Origin: Nocardia colli
GTDB lineage: Bacteria > Actinomycetota > Actinomycetes > Mycobacteriales > Mycobacteriaceae
Direction: 5' to 3'
Assembly: GCF_008704205.1 (NCBI RefSeq)
Contig: NZ_VXLC01000040.1
Location: 1 to 64,000, forward strand
DNA: 64,000 nucleotides
The translations under genes were made by a program, and so were the position numbers. Positions 16,011-25,027 of this stretch are shown here, piece after piece. The notes beneath the pieces are model-generated. The model ran no database searches and was not told the DNA's origin. It worked only from the letters and a program-made list of their open reading frames with translations. How positions within the stretch are numbered: position 1 is the first letter of the stretch; each line of letters opens with the position of its first letter.

Positions 16011-17963
16011 CTCGTCCTTACGGGTACCGGACGGATTGACGTCCACCGCGGGGAACACGCGCCGTTCCGCGATCTTGCGGTCCAGCTTGAGCTCCGCGTT
16101 ACCGGTGCCCTTGAATTCCTCGAAGATGACCGTGTCACCGGTGGATCCGGTCTCCACCATCGCGGTCGCGATGATGGTGAGCGAGCCGCCGTTCTCGATG
16201 TTGCGCGCCGCGCCGAGGAACCGCTTGGGCGGGTACAGCGCGGTGGAATCGACACCACCGGACAGGATTCGACCCGAAGCGGGCGACGAGTTGTTGTACG
16301 CGCGGCCCAATCGAGTGATCGAGTCGAGCAGCACCACAACGTCTTTGCCCATTTCCACCAGTCGCTTGGCCCGCTCGATGGCGAGCTCGGCGACCGAGGT
16401 GTGGTCTGATGGCGGCCGGTCGAAGGTGGAGGCGATGACCTCACCCTTCACCGAACGCTGCATGTCGGTGACCTCTTCCGGACGCTCGTCGACCAGCACG
16501 ACCATGAGGTAGACCTCGGGGTTGTTGATGGCGATGGCGTTCGCGATGTCCTGCATGATCGTCGTCTTACCGGCCTTCGGCGGCGAGACGATCAGGGCGC
16601 GCTGGCCCTTACCGATCGGCATGATCAGGTCGATGACCCGGGTGGTCAGCTTGTTCGGCTGGGTCTCCAGGCGCAGTCGCTGATTCGGGTACAGCGGGGT
16701 GAGCTTGCTGAACTCGGGACGCCGCTTGGCCGCCTCGACCTCACCGCCGTTGACCGTGTCCAGCCGGACCAGCGGGTCGAACTTCTGCCGCTGGTTGCTC
16801 TGCTCGCCGTCGCGCGGGGCACGCACCGCACCGGTGATCGCGTCACCGCGGCGCAGGCCGTTCTTGCGGACCAGGTTCATCGAGACGTAGACGTCGTTCG
16901 GTCCGGCCAGGTAGCCCGAGGTCCGGACGAACGCGTAGTTGTCCAGCACGTCGAGGATGCCCGCGACCGGCTGCAACACGTCGTCGTCGCGGATCTCCAG
17001 CTCGCGCGCCTCGCCGCCACCGGTGCCCGGCTCGCGGTCACGACCACGACGCCGCTCGCGGAATCGACGTCCCCGCCGCCCGCGACCGCCTTCTTCGTCG
17101 TCGTCATTGTTGTTGCGCGCGTTGTTCCGGTCGTTGTTGCGGCCGCCGTTGGCGTTTCCGCCGCCGTTGCCGTTCTGGTTGTTGCGCTCGCCGGACTGGC
17201 CGCGCTCACCCGACTGATTACGCTCGCCCGCCGGTGCACGGTCACCGGTCTGGTTGCGCTCGCTCTGATTACGCTCACCGGTCTGGTTGCGCTCGCCCGA
17301 TTGGTTGCGCTCGCGACGCCGCTCGCCCTGCTCGGTGTCCTGCTTCGGCTCGTCACCACGCGCATCGGTCGAAGCGGTCTCACCGCCACCGGATCGCGCC
17401 TGGTCACGGCCGCGCCGCTGCCGACCACGACCACGCTGACCGCCATCGCGACCGGAATCCTCGGTGGATTCGGCCGGGTTGGCGGACGCGGTCTCAGCCG
17501 GCGCCGAGTTCACGGGAGCGGATTCCTTCGCCGGGGCAGCCGCCTCGGCAACCGGAGTTTCCTTCTTCGCCGGGGCGGGATCCACATCGAGAGTTCCCTG
17601 TTCGGCCCGAGCGGGCGTCGACCGAGTGGCCGGCGCTTCCGTATTACCGGGCGTATCGGCCTTGGCGGAAACCGCGGACTTGGCCTGTCCCCCTTCGGGC
17701 TTTTCACCCTTGGCCGGTTTACCGGCCTGATTTTCCTTGATTGCGGCGATCAAATCGCCTTTGCGCATTCCGGAGGTGCCTCGGATACCGAGCTCCCCCG
17801 CGAGCGCGCGCAACTGCGGCAACAACATTCCAGTCAGCCCCGATCGTGCGACGTCGGTTTGTTCGCTCATCTTCGAAATCTGTCCGGAGTCACTTTCGCG
17901 GTCCCCCGGAGATGTTGGGTTGGATTCCACCCCGGGTGTCGCGAGCAGGTCCGTATCTGTCAC
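15837..17963 (-). CDS. rho: Transcription termination factor Rho, with long disordered insertion
   Basis: Hexameric RNA helicase that ends transcripts. 708 aa against 419 in E. coli. The Rho N-terminal helical motif is at about residues 45-77; then a low-complexity region of roughly 250 residues (about 78-320) rich in Ala/Pro/Lys, then Arg/Asn/Gly, with RNQSGER-type repeats and an acidic NNNDDDEE patch; then the RNA-binding cold-shock domain (DVLQPVAGILDVL onward, residue 328) and the RecA-type ATPase with P-loop PPKAGKTT at 461-468. Large insertions are typical of actinobacterial Rho. Preceded by a leader of about 240 nt. Confidence 0.98.
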   Translation of the reverse strand: MTDTDLLATPGVESNPTSPGDRESDSGQISKMSEQTDVARSGLTGMLLPQLRALAGELGIRGTSGMRKGDLIAAIKENQAGKPAKGEKPEGGQAKSAVSAKADTPGNTEAPATRSTPARAEQGTLDVDPAPAKKETPVAEAAAPAKESAPVNSAPAETASANPAESTEDSGRDGGQRGRGRQRRGRDQARSGGGETASTDARGDEPKQDTEQGERRRERNQSGERNQTGERNQSERNQTGDRAPAGERNQSGERGQSGERNNQNGNGGGNANGGRNNDRNNARNNNDDDEEGGRGRRGRRFRERRRGRDREPGTGGGEARELEIRDDDVLQPVAGILDVLDNYAFVRTSGYLAGPNDVYVSMNLVRKNGLRRGDAITGAVRAPRDGEQSNQRQKFDPLVRLDTVNGGEVEAAKRRPEFSKLTPLYPNQRLRLETQPNKLTTRVIDLIMPIGKGQRALIVSPPKAGKTTIMQDIANAIAINNPEVYLMVVLVDERPEEVTDMQRSVKGEVIASTFDRPPSDHTSVAELAIERAKRLVEMGKDVVVLLDSITRLGRAYNNSSPASGRILSGGVDSTALYPPKRFLGAARNIENGGSLTIIATAMVETGSTGDTVIFEEFKGTGNAELKLDRKIAERRVFPAVDVNPSGTRKDELLLNPDEAAVLHKLRRVLSGLDSHQAIDLLIDRLKKSKNNLEFLMQVSKTAPGALDE
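17178..17315 (-). repeat. RNQ(S/T)GER tandem repeats inside rho
   Basis: Codons for residues 217-262 of Rho encode imperfect 6-7 residue repeats (RNQSGE, RNQTGE, RNQSE, RNQTGD, RNQSGE, RGQSGE), visible in DNA as repeated GGTTGCGCTCGCC-like words. In-frame repeat number is likely to vary between strains. Confidence 0.8.
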
Positions 17964-18208
17964 GGAAATCCTTTCCTTCCCCCGATTGCCGTGTGCTGTT
18001 TCGAGGGTTCGTCCCGCAGTCCGGGCATTCTGCCGGACTCGGATGCGTCCGTCCGCTTCGCCACCGGTGGTGTGAGGTGGGGAGTGATCATTCCAGTTGC
18101 GCAGCTACGCAGCACCCCCATGGCCTGGAGGCTCGAGCCTGGAGCCTGCTGGAGCGATTGCCCTGATGAAGCACCGGCGTCTGATGCGCACGATGTACGG
18201 ACTCGCTC

Positions 18209-18238
18209 AGGATAGCTGCCCATTGCGAATCTCGGCAA
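18209..18238 (-). promoter_or_regulatory. Putative rho promoter
   Basis: On the minus strand TTGCCG (18233-18238) and TATCCT (18209-18214) are 18 bp apart, just after the thrB stop. It would give rho a leader of roughly 240 nt containing a perfect 12-bp palindrome AGGCTCGAGCCT (about 18130-18142), consistent with the long, autoregulated leaders of rho genes. Confidence 0.5.
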
Positions 18239-18251
18239 GCCAGACGCGCCG

Positions 18252-19217
18252 TCAGTCGATCAGGACTCCATCGGCAAGTCCTGGTTCGACCACCCGCAAC
18301 CCGTCCATCGCCGCGAGTTCACGGAGTTCGGCAGGGAATTCGCAGGTCCCCAAGGCCAAAACGGTGGGACCGGCGCCCGACACAGTGGCCGCGATTCCGG
18401 CCGCACGCAGCCGGGAAACCCACGCGGTGGTCAGCGGTAACGCGGGCGCACGCTGGGTTTGATGCAGCCGGTCGGCCGTCGCGGGCATCAGCAGGTCCGG
18501 ACGCTGGGTCAAGGCGACCACGGCCAGGGCCGCTCGGCTGACGTTGAACGCGGCGTCGCCGTGCGGCACCGTCTCGGGCAGCAAACCCCTGGTGTGCGCG
18601 GTCGCAGAACGTTCCTCCGGAATGAGCACGACCGGTCGCAGCGTCGGATGCGCGTCCAGCCGCACGGCCCGGTAGACCCGGCCGTGATGCTCGGCCACCG
18701 GCACGCCGTCCTGGCCGATGTCGGCGGCCCGGTCGGTCTCGGTCCAGGAGACCACGATGCCGCCGAGCACGCTGGCCGCCGCGTTGTCCGGGTGACCCTC
18801 GAATTCCGCTGCCAGCTGCACCAATTGGTCGTCCGAGGTGGCCAGCGCGGCGTCGAACTTCGCCGCGATCGCGCAGCCGGCGGCCAGCCCGCCGACCACG
18901 GCCGAGGCCGAGGAGCCGAGCCCGCGCGAATGCGGAATCACGTTGCGGCACACCACATCGAGCCCGTCCGCCCAGACACCCGCGGATTCGAGTCCGCGTT
19001 CGATCGCGCGCACCACGAGATGTGAAGGGCCCCAGGGGACATCGTCGGCGCCCTCACCCTCGACCCGGATGTTCAGCCCGGAATCGGTAGTGCGCACCTC
19101 GATCTCGTCGTAGATCCCCAAAGCCATACCGAGCGAATCGAACCCGGGACCGAGGTTCGCGCTGGACGCCGGCACCCGCGCGGTTACCGAAAGTCCCGCG
19201 GGCAGCGTGCGACTCAT
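18252..19217 (-). CDS. thrB: Homoserine kinase
   Basis: Phosphorylates homoserine for threonine synthesis. 321 aa from the ATG giving MSRTLPAGLSVTARVPASSA; a TTG at 19265 directly after the thrC stop is an alternative start. GHMP-kinase motifs are clear: the substrate-binding PASSANLGPGFDSLGMAL, the ATP loop SRGLGSSASAVVGGL, and the C-terminal GAGPTVLAL. Last gene of lysA-hom-thrC-thrB. Confidence 0.96.
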   Translation of the reverse strand: MSRTLPAGLSVTARVPASSANLGPGFDSLGMALGIYDEIEVRTTDSGLNIRVEGEGADDVPWGPSHLVVRAIERGLESAGVWADGLDVVCRNVIPHSRGLGSSASAVVGGLAAGCAIAAKFDAALATSDDQLVQLAAEFEGHPDNAAASVLGGIVVSWTETDRAADIGQDGVPVAEHHGRVYRAVRLDAHPTLRPVVLIPEERSATAHTRGLLPETVPHGDAAFNVSRAALAVVALTQRPDLLMPATADRLHQTQRAPALPLTTAWVSRLRAAGIAATVSGAGPTVLALGTCEFPAELRELAAMDGLRVVEPGLADGVLID

Positions 19218-19266
19218 GCTCGCGGCCCGTGGACGCACGTACAACTGGCCTTCGCGCGAACTCAAC

Positions 19267-20361
19267 TCAGGCCAGCTCTAGTTCGTGGGCGACCGCGACC
19301 GGGTCGACCGCAATCGCCTGCACCTGCGGCATTCCCAGCAACGCGGTGTCGGGATCCTTGAGCCCGTTGCCGGTGACGGTGCACACGACGGTCAGGCCGG
19401 AATCCAGCCAGCCCTCCTTGTGCGCCGCGAGCAGGCCGGCCACGCTGGCCGCCGAAGCGGGCTCGACGAACACGCCCTCGTGCGCCGCGACCAGGCGGTA
19501 TGCCGCCAGGATCTCGTCGTCGGTGGCCGCGCGGAACGCGCCGCCGGACTCCTCCTTGGCCGCCATCGCACCGTTCCAGGACGCGGGCGCGCCGATCCGG
19601 ATGGCCGTCGCGATGGTCTCCGGGTTGCTCACCGGGGCGCCGTTGACCAGCGGCGCGGCGCCGGCGGCCTGCACACCGAGCATGCGCGGCAGCTGGGTGG
19701 TGATGCCGTCGGCGTAGTACTCGCGGTAGCCGCGCCAGTACGCGGTGATGTTGCCCGCGTTGCCCACCGGCAGCGCGTGCACGTCGGGCGCGCGGCCGAG
19801 CACGTCGCAGATCTCGAACGACGCGGTCTTCTGGCCCTCGATGCGGGCCGGGTTCACCGAGTTCACCAGACCGATGCTGGGGAAGTCCGAGGTGACCTTG
19901 CGGGCCAGCTCCAGGCAGTCGTCGAAGTTGCCGTCCACCTGAATGATCTTGGCGCCCAGCATGACCGCCTGGGCCAGCTTGCCCATCGCGATCTTGCCCT
20001 GCGGGATCAGCACGGCGCAGGTCATGCCCGCGCGGGTCGCGTAGGCCGCGGCGGATGCCGAGGTGTTGCCGGTGGACGCGCAGAGCACCGCCTGCTGACC
20101 CTGGTACTTGGCATCGGTGATCGCGACGGTCATGCCGCGGTCCTTGAACGAGCCGGTCGGGTTCAGGCCCTCGACCTTGAGATAAACGTCACATCCGGTC
20201 AATTCGGACAGATGCGGTGCGGGCACCAGTGGAGTACCGCCCTCGTACAGGGTGACCGGCTCCCATTCCGCCGCACCTGCGATCCGATCGCGGTAGGCCG
20301 CGATCAGACCGGGCCAGCGGGAGTGCACTCCTGCCTGCGGCGCCACGCCAGTCGTACTCAT
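19267..20361 (-). CDS. thrC: Threonine synthase
   Basis: PLP enzyme converting O-phosphohomoserine to threonine. 364 aa, the short bacterial form. The PLP lysine is Lys73 in TGSFKDRGM; the phosphate-binding loop is PVGNAGNITAYW. Its start overlaps the hom stop by 4 nt, so translation of the two is coupled. Confidence 0.97.
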   Translation of the reverse strand: MSTTGVAPQAGVHSRWPGLIAAYRDRIAGAAEWEPVTLYEGGTPLVPAPHLSELTGCDVYLKVEGLNPTGSFKDRGMTVAITDAKYQGQQAVLCASTGNTSASAAAYATRAGMTCAVLIPQGKIAMGKLAQAVMLGAKIIQVDGNFDDCLELARKVTSDFPSIGLVNSVNPARIEGQKTASFEICDVLGRAPDVHALPVGNAGNITAYWRGYREYYADGITTQLPRMLGVQAAGAAPLVNGAPVSNPETIATAIRIGAPASWNGAMAAKEESGGAFRAATDDEILAAYRLVAAHEGVFVEPASAASVAGLLAAHKEGWLDSGLTVVCTVTGNGLKDPDTALLGMPQVQAIAVDPVAVAHELELA

Positions 20362-21710
20362 TCTTCGGTGCCTTCCAATCTCAGAACACTGGTGATTGAT
20401 GTGACGGATTCCATCTCGCCCAAGGCGGTGACGGTGTCCGCGAGCGCAGATTCCACGGCGTGGTGGGTAACCACGACCAAGCGAGCTCCCGTGCCGTGCC
20501 CCTCTTGGCGGACGGTCGAGATGCTCACCCCGTGCTTGGCGAATTCGCCCGCCACCGCGGCAAGTACCCCGGGACGGTCTGCCACCTGCAGGTTCACGTG
20601 GTAGCGGGTGGGTGTATCGCCGATCGGCGCGATCGGTAGCTCAGCATAAACCGATTCGCCCGGTGCGCGGCCACCGTAGAACTTGTTGCGCGCGGCCATC
20701 ACCAGATCGCCGAGCACCGCGGACGCGGTCGGCGCGCCGCCGGCGCCCTGTCCGTAGAACATCAGCCGTCCGGCGTTCTCCGCCTCGACGACCACCGCGT
20801 TGAACGCGCCGCTCACCGCGGCCAGTGGATGCTTGCGCGGGACCAGCGCCGGGTAGACGCGCACCGAGACACGGTCCTTGCCGCCCTCGGCCACGCTCGG
20901 CTCGCCCGGTCCGGCGGGCACCCGCTCGCAGATGGCGAGCAGCTTGACCGTGCAGTTCAGCGCGGACGCGGTCTCCAGATCCTCGGAACTGATCTTGGAG
21001 ATGCCCTCGCGGTACACGTCAGCCGCGGTGACCCGGGTGTGGAACGCGAGCGAGGCGAGGATCGCGGCCTTGGCGGCGGCGTCGTAGCCCTCCACGTCGG
21101 CGGTCGGATCGGCCTCCGCGTAACCCAGGCGGGTGGCCTCCTTCAGCGTGACCTCGTAGTCGGCGCCGGTCTCGTCCATCGCGGAGAGGATGAAGTTGGT
21201 GGTGCCGTTGACGATGCCGACCACCCGGTTGACCCGGTCCCCGGCCAGCGACTGGATCAGCGGGCGGACCACCGGGATGGCGCCGGCGACGGCGGCCTCG
21301 AAGTAAAGGTCGGCGCGGCTGCGCTCGGCGGCTGCCGCGAGTTCGCCGGTGTAGTCGGCCAGCAGCGCCTTGTTCGCGGTCACCACGGATTTGCCGGCGT
21401 TCAGCGCGGCCAGGATCAGCCGGCGCGGCGGGTCGATGCCGCCGATCACCTCGACCACCAGGTCGACGTCCTCGCGGGCGACCAGCGCGTCCGCGTCGGT
21501 GGTCAGCAGGTGCGGCGGCAGGCCACGGTCGTTGTCCAGATTGCGGACCGCGACGCCGCGCAGCACCAGCGGCGCGCCGACGCGGGAACGCAAGTCTTCG
21601 GAGTGGTCGCGCAGGATCCGCACAACCTCCGTGCCGACATTGCCCATGCCGAGGACCGCTACACCGATCGGTTGATCTCTCCCCCAAGTGTTCTGGGCAG
21701 GATTTGTCAT
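20358..21710 (-). CDS. hom: Homoserine dehydrogenase
   Basis: NAD(P)H-dependent reduction of aspartate semialdehyde to homoserine. 450 aa: Rossmann motif VAVLGMGNVGTEVV at the N-terminus, catalytic domain with GIVNGTTNFILSAM, and a C-terminal ACT domain (RYHVNLQVADRPGVLAAVAG) for threonine feedback. It overlaps lysA by 4 nt upstream and thrC by 4 nt downstream, making lysA-hom-thrC a tightly coupled unit. Confidence 0.97.
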   Translation of the reverse strand: MTNPAQNTWGRDQPIGVAVLGMGNVGTEVVRILRDHSEDLRSRVGAPLVLRGVAVRNLDNDRGLPPHLLTTDADALVAREDVDLVVEVIGGIDPPRRLILAALNAGKSVVTANKALLADYTGELAAAAERSRADLYFEAAVAGAIPVVRPLIQSLAGDRVNRVVGIVNGTTNFILSAMDETGADYEVTLKEATRLGYAEADPTADVEGYDAAAKAAILASLAFHTRVTAADVYREGISKISSEDLETASALNCTVKLLAICERVPAGPGEPSVAEGGKDRVSVRVYPALVPRKHPLAAVSGAFNAVVVEAENAGRLMFYGQGAGGAPTASAVLGDLVMAARNKFYGGRAPGESVYAELPIAPIGDTPTRYHVNLQVADRPGVLAAVAGEFAKHGVSISTVRQEGHGTGARLVVVTHHAVESALADTVTALGEMESVTSITSVLRLEGTEE

Positions 21711-23128
21711 GATTCAACCTCCAAGCTGAGCAGGTCCGCCACCGTTTCCCGGCGCAGAATGAGACGCGGTTGCCCGTCGCGTACCGCGACCACCGCGGGG
21801 CGGGTCAGCTGGTTGTATCGGCTGGACATCGAGTAGCAGTACGCGCCGGTCGCGGCGACGGCGACCAGATCACCCGGGCCGACATCCTCCGGCATCCAGG
21901 TATCGCGGATGACGATATCGCCACTCTCGCAATGCTTTCCGACCACGCGCGCGACCACCGCGGCGGCCTCGGACGAGCGGGAGACCAGGCGGCAGTCGTA
22001 GTCCGCCTGATACAGCGCCGGGCGGATGTTGTCGCTCATGCCGCCGTCGACGCTGATGTAGCGCCGGCGCAGGCCACCGTCGAGGGAGACGTCCTTGATG
22101 GTGCCGACCTCGTACAACGTGACCGTGCCCGGCCCGGCGATGGCGCGGCCGGGTTCCACCGCGATCTTCGGCTCGGGCAGGCCGATGGCGGCCGCCTCGG
22201 CGGCGACCAGGTCGCGCACCTTGCCGGCGAAGTCGTCCAGCGGCGGCGGATCGTCGTTGGGCAGGTACGAAATGCCAAGTCCGCCACCGAGATCCAGCGT
22301 GGAGATCTGCGCGGTGCGGTCGACGCCGAACTTCTCGATGGCGTCGTGCAGCAACCGCAGCATGCGGCGCGCGGCGATCTCGAAGCCGTCGATCTCGAAG
22401 ATCTGCGAACCGATGTGGCTGTGCAGGCCGACCAGGCGCAGGTTGTCCGCGTCGAAGACCCGCGCGAGCGCCTCCATGGCGTCGCCGCCGGCGATCGAGA
22501 AGCCGAACTTCTGATCCTCGTGCGCGGTCGAAATGTATTCGTGCGTATGGGCTTCCACGCCGACGGTAACCCGGACCAGCACGTCCTGCAGCACGCCGGC
22601 GCGGCCCGCGATGGCCTCCAGCCGCTCGATCTCGATCAGCGAGTCGACCACCACGTGCCCGACCCCGGCGGTGACCGCGGCTTCCAGCTCGGTCGCCGAT
22701 TTGTTGTTGCCGTGCAACGCGATTCGTTCAGCCGGGAAGCCCGCGTGCAGGGCGATCGCGAGCTCGCCGCCGGAGCACACGTCCAGCGACAGGCCCTCGT
22801 CCCGGATCCAGCGGGCGATCTCGCCGCACAGGAAAGCCTTGGACGCGTAGTGGACTCGCGCGTTCGGGCCGAACGCACGCACCATGTCGCGGCAGCGCGA
22901 CCGGAAGTCGTCCTCGTCCACCACGAACAGCGGGGTGCCGAATTCGGCGGCCAGCTCGTGCACCGGCACACCGGCCAGCCGCACCACGCCGTCGTCGTCG
23001 CGGGACGCGTTGCGCGGCCAGACATTCGCCGGCAAATCGATCAGCTGCTGCGGATCGCGAGGGCGCTCCGGCAGGTTGGGTGCGTGCGGGATCTCGGCGT
23101 GCCGAGGCCCAGCAGGATGCGCGCTCAC
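21707..23128 (-). CDS. lysA: Diaminopimelate decarboxylase
   Basis: PLP enzyme making lysine from meso-diaminopimelate. 473 aa, fold-type III; the PLP lysine is Lys97 in HYASKAFL, and the glycine loop DLGGGLGISY and active-site CESGD are present. The start is a GTG that overlaps by 3 nt-in-4 (GTGA) the stop of a 27-codon mini-ORF, and the last codons of that mini-ORF (AGCGAGGTGGAG) supply the ribosome binding site. Followed directly by hom. Confidence 0.97.
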   Translation of the reverse strand: MSAHPAGPRHAEIPHAPNLPERPRDPQQLIDLPANVWPRNASRDDDGVVRLAGVPVHELAAEFGTPLFVVDEDDFRSRCRDMVRAFGPNARVHYASKAFLCGEIARWIRDEGLSLDVCSGGELAIALHAGFPAERIALHGNNKSATELEAAVTAGVGHVVVDSLIEIERLEAIAGRAGVLQDVLVRVTVGVEAHTHEYISTAHEDQKFGFSIAGGDAMEALARVFDADNLRLVGLHSHIGSQIFEIDGFEIAARRMLRLLHDAIEKFGVDRTAQISTLDLGGGLGISYLPNDDPPPLDDFAGKVRDLVAAEAAAIGLPEPKIAVEPGRAIAGPGTVTLYEVGTIKDVSLDGGLRRRYISVDGGMSDNIRPALYQADYDCRLVSRSSEAAAVVARVVGKHCESGDIVIRDTWMPEDVGPGDLVAVAATGAYCYSMSSRYNQLTRPAVVAVRDGQPRLILRRETVADLLSLEVES

Positions 23129-23208
23129 GACTCCACCTCGCTGACGCTCGGCTCCGTCGTGACCGCGCAGGCGGCTGCGCCTTCGGTTCGCTCGCTACGC
23201 TCGTTCAC
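23125..23208 (-). CDS. SERSER-type mini-ORF, copy 1, coupled to lysA
   Basis: A 27-codon frame, starting NERSERTEGAAA and ending TEPSVSEVES, lies between argS and lysA. It begins with GTG 10 nt after a strong GGAGG and its TGA overlaps the lysA GTG (GTGA). Its final codons, S-E-V-E, contain a Shine-Dalgarno-like GAGGTGGAG for lysA. Two relatives occur in this window before other genes. Whether the peptide itself has a role is unknown; translation coupling is the simplest reading. Confidence 0.6.
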   Translation of the reverse strand: MNERSERTEGAAACAVTTEPSVSEVES

Positions 23209-23254
23209 GATAGTAGTTCCTCCCTGGCGCTCGTCGGAAAGTCCTTGTGCCCGT

Positions 23255-24913
23255 TCACATGCGCTCCGGTGCGCTGACGCCGAGCAGGGCGAGGCCGTTC
23301 GCGAGGACCTGACGGGTCGCGTTGACCAGCACCAAGCGCGCGGCGTTGGTAGGGCTCACGGGCTCGTCCCCGAGGGGCAGCACGCGCAGGTTCTTGTTGG
23401 TCTGGAAGCGGTGATAGGTACCGGCCAGTTCCTCCAGGTAGCGGGCGACCCGGTGCGGCTCGCGCAGGCTCGCGGCGCTGCTCACGACCCTGGGGTACTC
23501 GCCGAGGGTGCGGATGAGCTCGCCCTCCTCGTCGGAGGTGAGCAGCGCGAGATCCGGCGTCACCTTGTCGTATTCGAGCTCGGCCGCGTTGCGCGCGATC
23601 GACGCGGTCCGCGCGTGCGCGTATTGCACGTAGTAGACCGGGTTCTCGCTGCTCTGGCTGGTCCACAGGTCCAGGTCGATATCGATGCTCGAATTCACCG
23701 AGGAACGCACGAGCACATACCGCCCGGCGTCGACGCCGATCGCCTCGACCAAATCCTCGAGCGTGACCACGGTGCCCGCACGCTTGCTCATTTTCACCGC
23801 GACACCGTCTTTGAGCAGATTCACCATCTGCCCGATCAGCACCTCGACGGTGGCCGGATCATCGCCGGAAACCGACGCGATCGCCTTCAGCCGGCCGATA
23901 TAACCGTGGTGGTCGGCGCCGAGCATGTAAATGCACAGATCGAAACCGCGGTCCCGCTTGTTCTGGAAGTAGGCGATATCGCCGGCCACATATGCGGGGT
24001 TGCCGTCGCTTTTGAGGACGACGCGATCCTGATCGTCGCCGTATTCCGAACTCGCGATCCACCAGGCGCCGTCTTTTTCATAAAGATCGCCGGAATCCTT
24101 GAGCTTGGCCACGGCCTGCGCCACCGCGCCGGACTCGAACAGCGAGCTCTCGTTGAAGAACACGTCGAAGTCGGTGCCGAACTCGTGCAGCGTCTGCCGG
24201 ATCTGGGCGAACATCAGCTCGACGCCCTCGGCGCGGAACAGCTCCTGCCGCTCGTCCTCGGGCAGCGACAGCGCGTCCGGGTGCGCGGCCACGATGGTGT
24301 TCGCGATCTCGCCGATGTAGGCGCCCGCGTAACCGTCGTCCGGGGTCGGCGCGCCGGTGGCCGCCGCGACCAGCGACCGGGCGAAGCGCTCGATCTGCGC
24401 GCCGTGATCGTTGAAGTAGTACTCGCGCACCACGTCGGCGCCCTGCGCGGCCAGGATCCGGCCCAGCGCGTCGCCGACCGCGGCCCAGCGGGTGCCGCCG
24501 AGGTGCACCGGACCGGTCGGGTTCGCCGAGACGAACTCCAGGTTGATCCGGGTCCCCTTCAGCGTCTCCCCGCTGCCGTAGGCGGGGCCGGCGGCGAGCA
24601 CCTGCTCGATGATCGCGCCCTGCGCGGACGCGGCCAGCCGGATGTTCAGGAAGCCGGGCCCGGCGACCTCGGCGGAGGCCACCTCGTCGGCGGCGCTCAG
24701 CGCCTCGGCGAGCCAGGTCGCCAGATCGCGCGGATTCGCGCCCGCCTTTTTCGCGACCTTCATCGCCACGTTCGTGGCATAGTCACCGTGTTCGGGGTTG
24801 CGGGGGCGCTCGACAGTGACCTCGTCGGGCAGGACCGCGGGGTCCAGTCCGCGTTCGACAAGCACCTTCGCCGCAGTGGCGCGAAGGAGATCTGCAAGGT
24901 CAGCTGGAGTCAC
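23255..24913 (-). CDS. argS: Arginyl-tRNA synthetase
   Basis: Class I synthetase charging tRNA-Arg. 552 aa: N-terminal Arg-tRNA-synthetase domain, HIGH-type motif HLGG (137-140, NPTGPVHLGGTRW), KMSK-type KMSKRAG, and a C-terminal DALR anticodon-binding domain (YARTASIARNA onward). Start is GTG; TAGGAT lies only 8 bp upstream on the minus strand (24922-24927), so transcription may begin at or close to the start codon (leaderless). It is followed 46 bp later by the mini-ORF and lysA. Confidence 0.97.
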   Translation of the reverse strand: MTPADLADLLRATAAKVLVERGLDPAVLPDEVTVERPRNPEHGDYATNVAMKVAKKAGANPRDLATWLAEALSAADEVASAEVAGPGFLNIRLAASAQGAIIEQVLAAGPAYGSGETLKGTRINLEFVSANPTGPVHLGGTRWAAVGDALGRILAAQGADVVREYYFNDHGAQIERFARSLVAAATGAPTPDDGYAGAYIGEIANTIVAAHPDALSLPEDERQELFRAEGVELMFAQIRQTLHEFGTDFDVFFNESSLFESGAVAQAVAKLKDSGDLYEKDGAWWIASSEYGDDQDRVVLKSDGNPAYVAGDIAYFQNKRDRGFDLCIYMLGADHHGYIGRLKAIASVSGDDPATVEVLIGQMVNLLKDGVAVKMSKRAGTVVTLEDLVEAIGVDAGRYVLVRSSVNSSIDIDLDLWTSQSSENPVYYVQYAHARTASIARNAAELEYDKVTPDLALLTSDEEGELIRTLGEYPRVVSSAASLREPHRVARYLEELAGTYHRFQTNKNLRVLPLGDEPVSPTNAARLVLVNATRQVLANGLALLGVSAPERM

Positions 24914-25027
24914 GAGTCTCTATCCTATGGTCTTGGCGGGTGTACACCTCGAGTGGGCACTGCGCCGGAACCGTCCGCAATCCACAGCACCCTGCGGATC
25001 CATCACCTCGAGAGAGCACAACGAGCG

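Noticed and set aside
21770..25027. Plus-strand frame extending about 1090 codons upstream of the DUF3105 gene
   Set aside because: This part is antisense to lysA and argS and has shadow-frame composition; only the portion from 25028 is protein-like.
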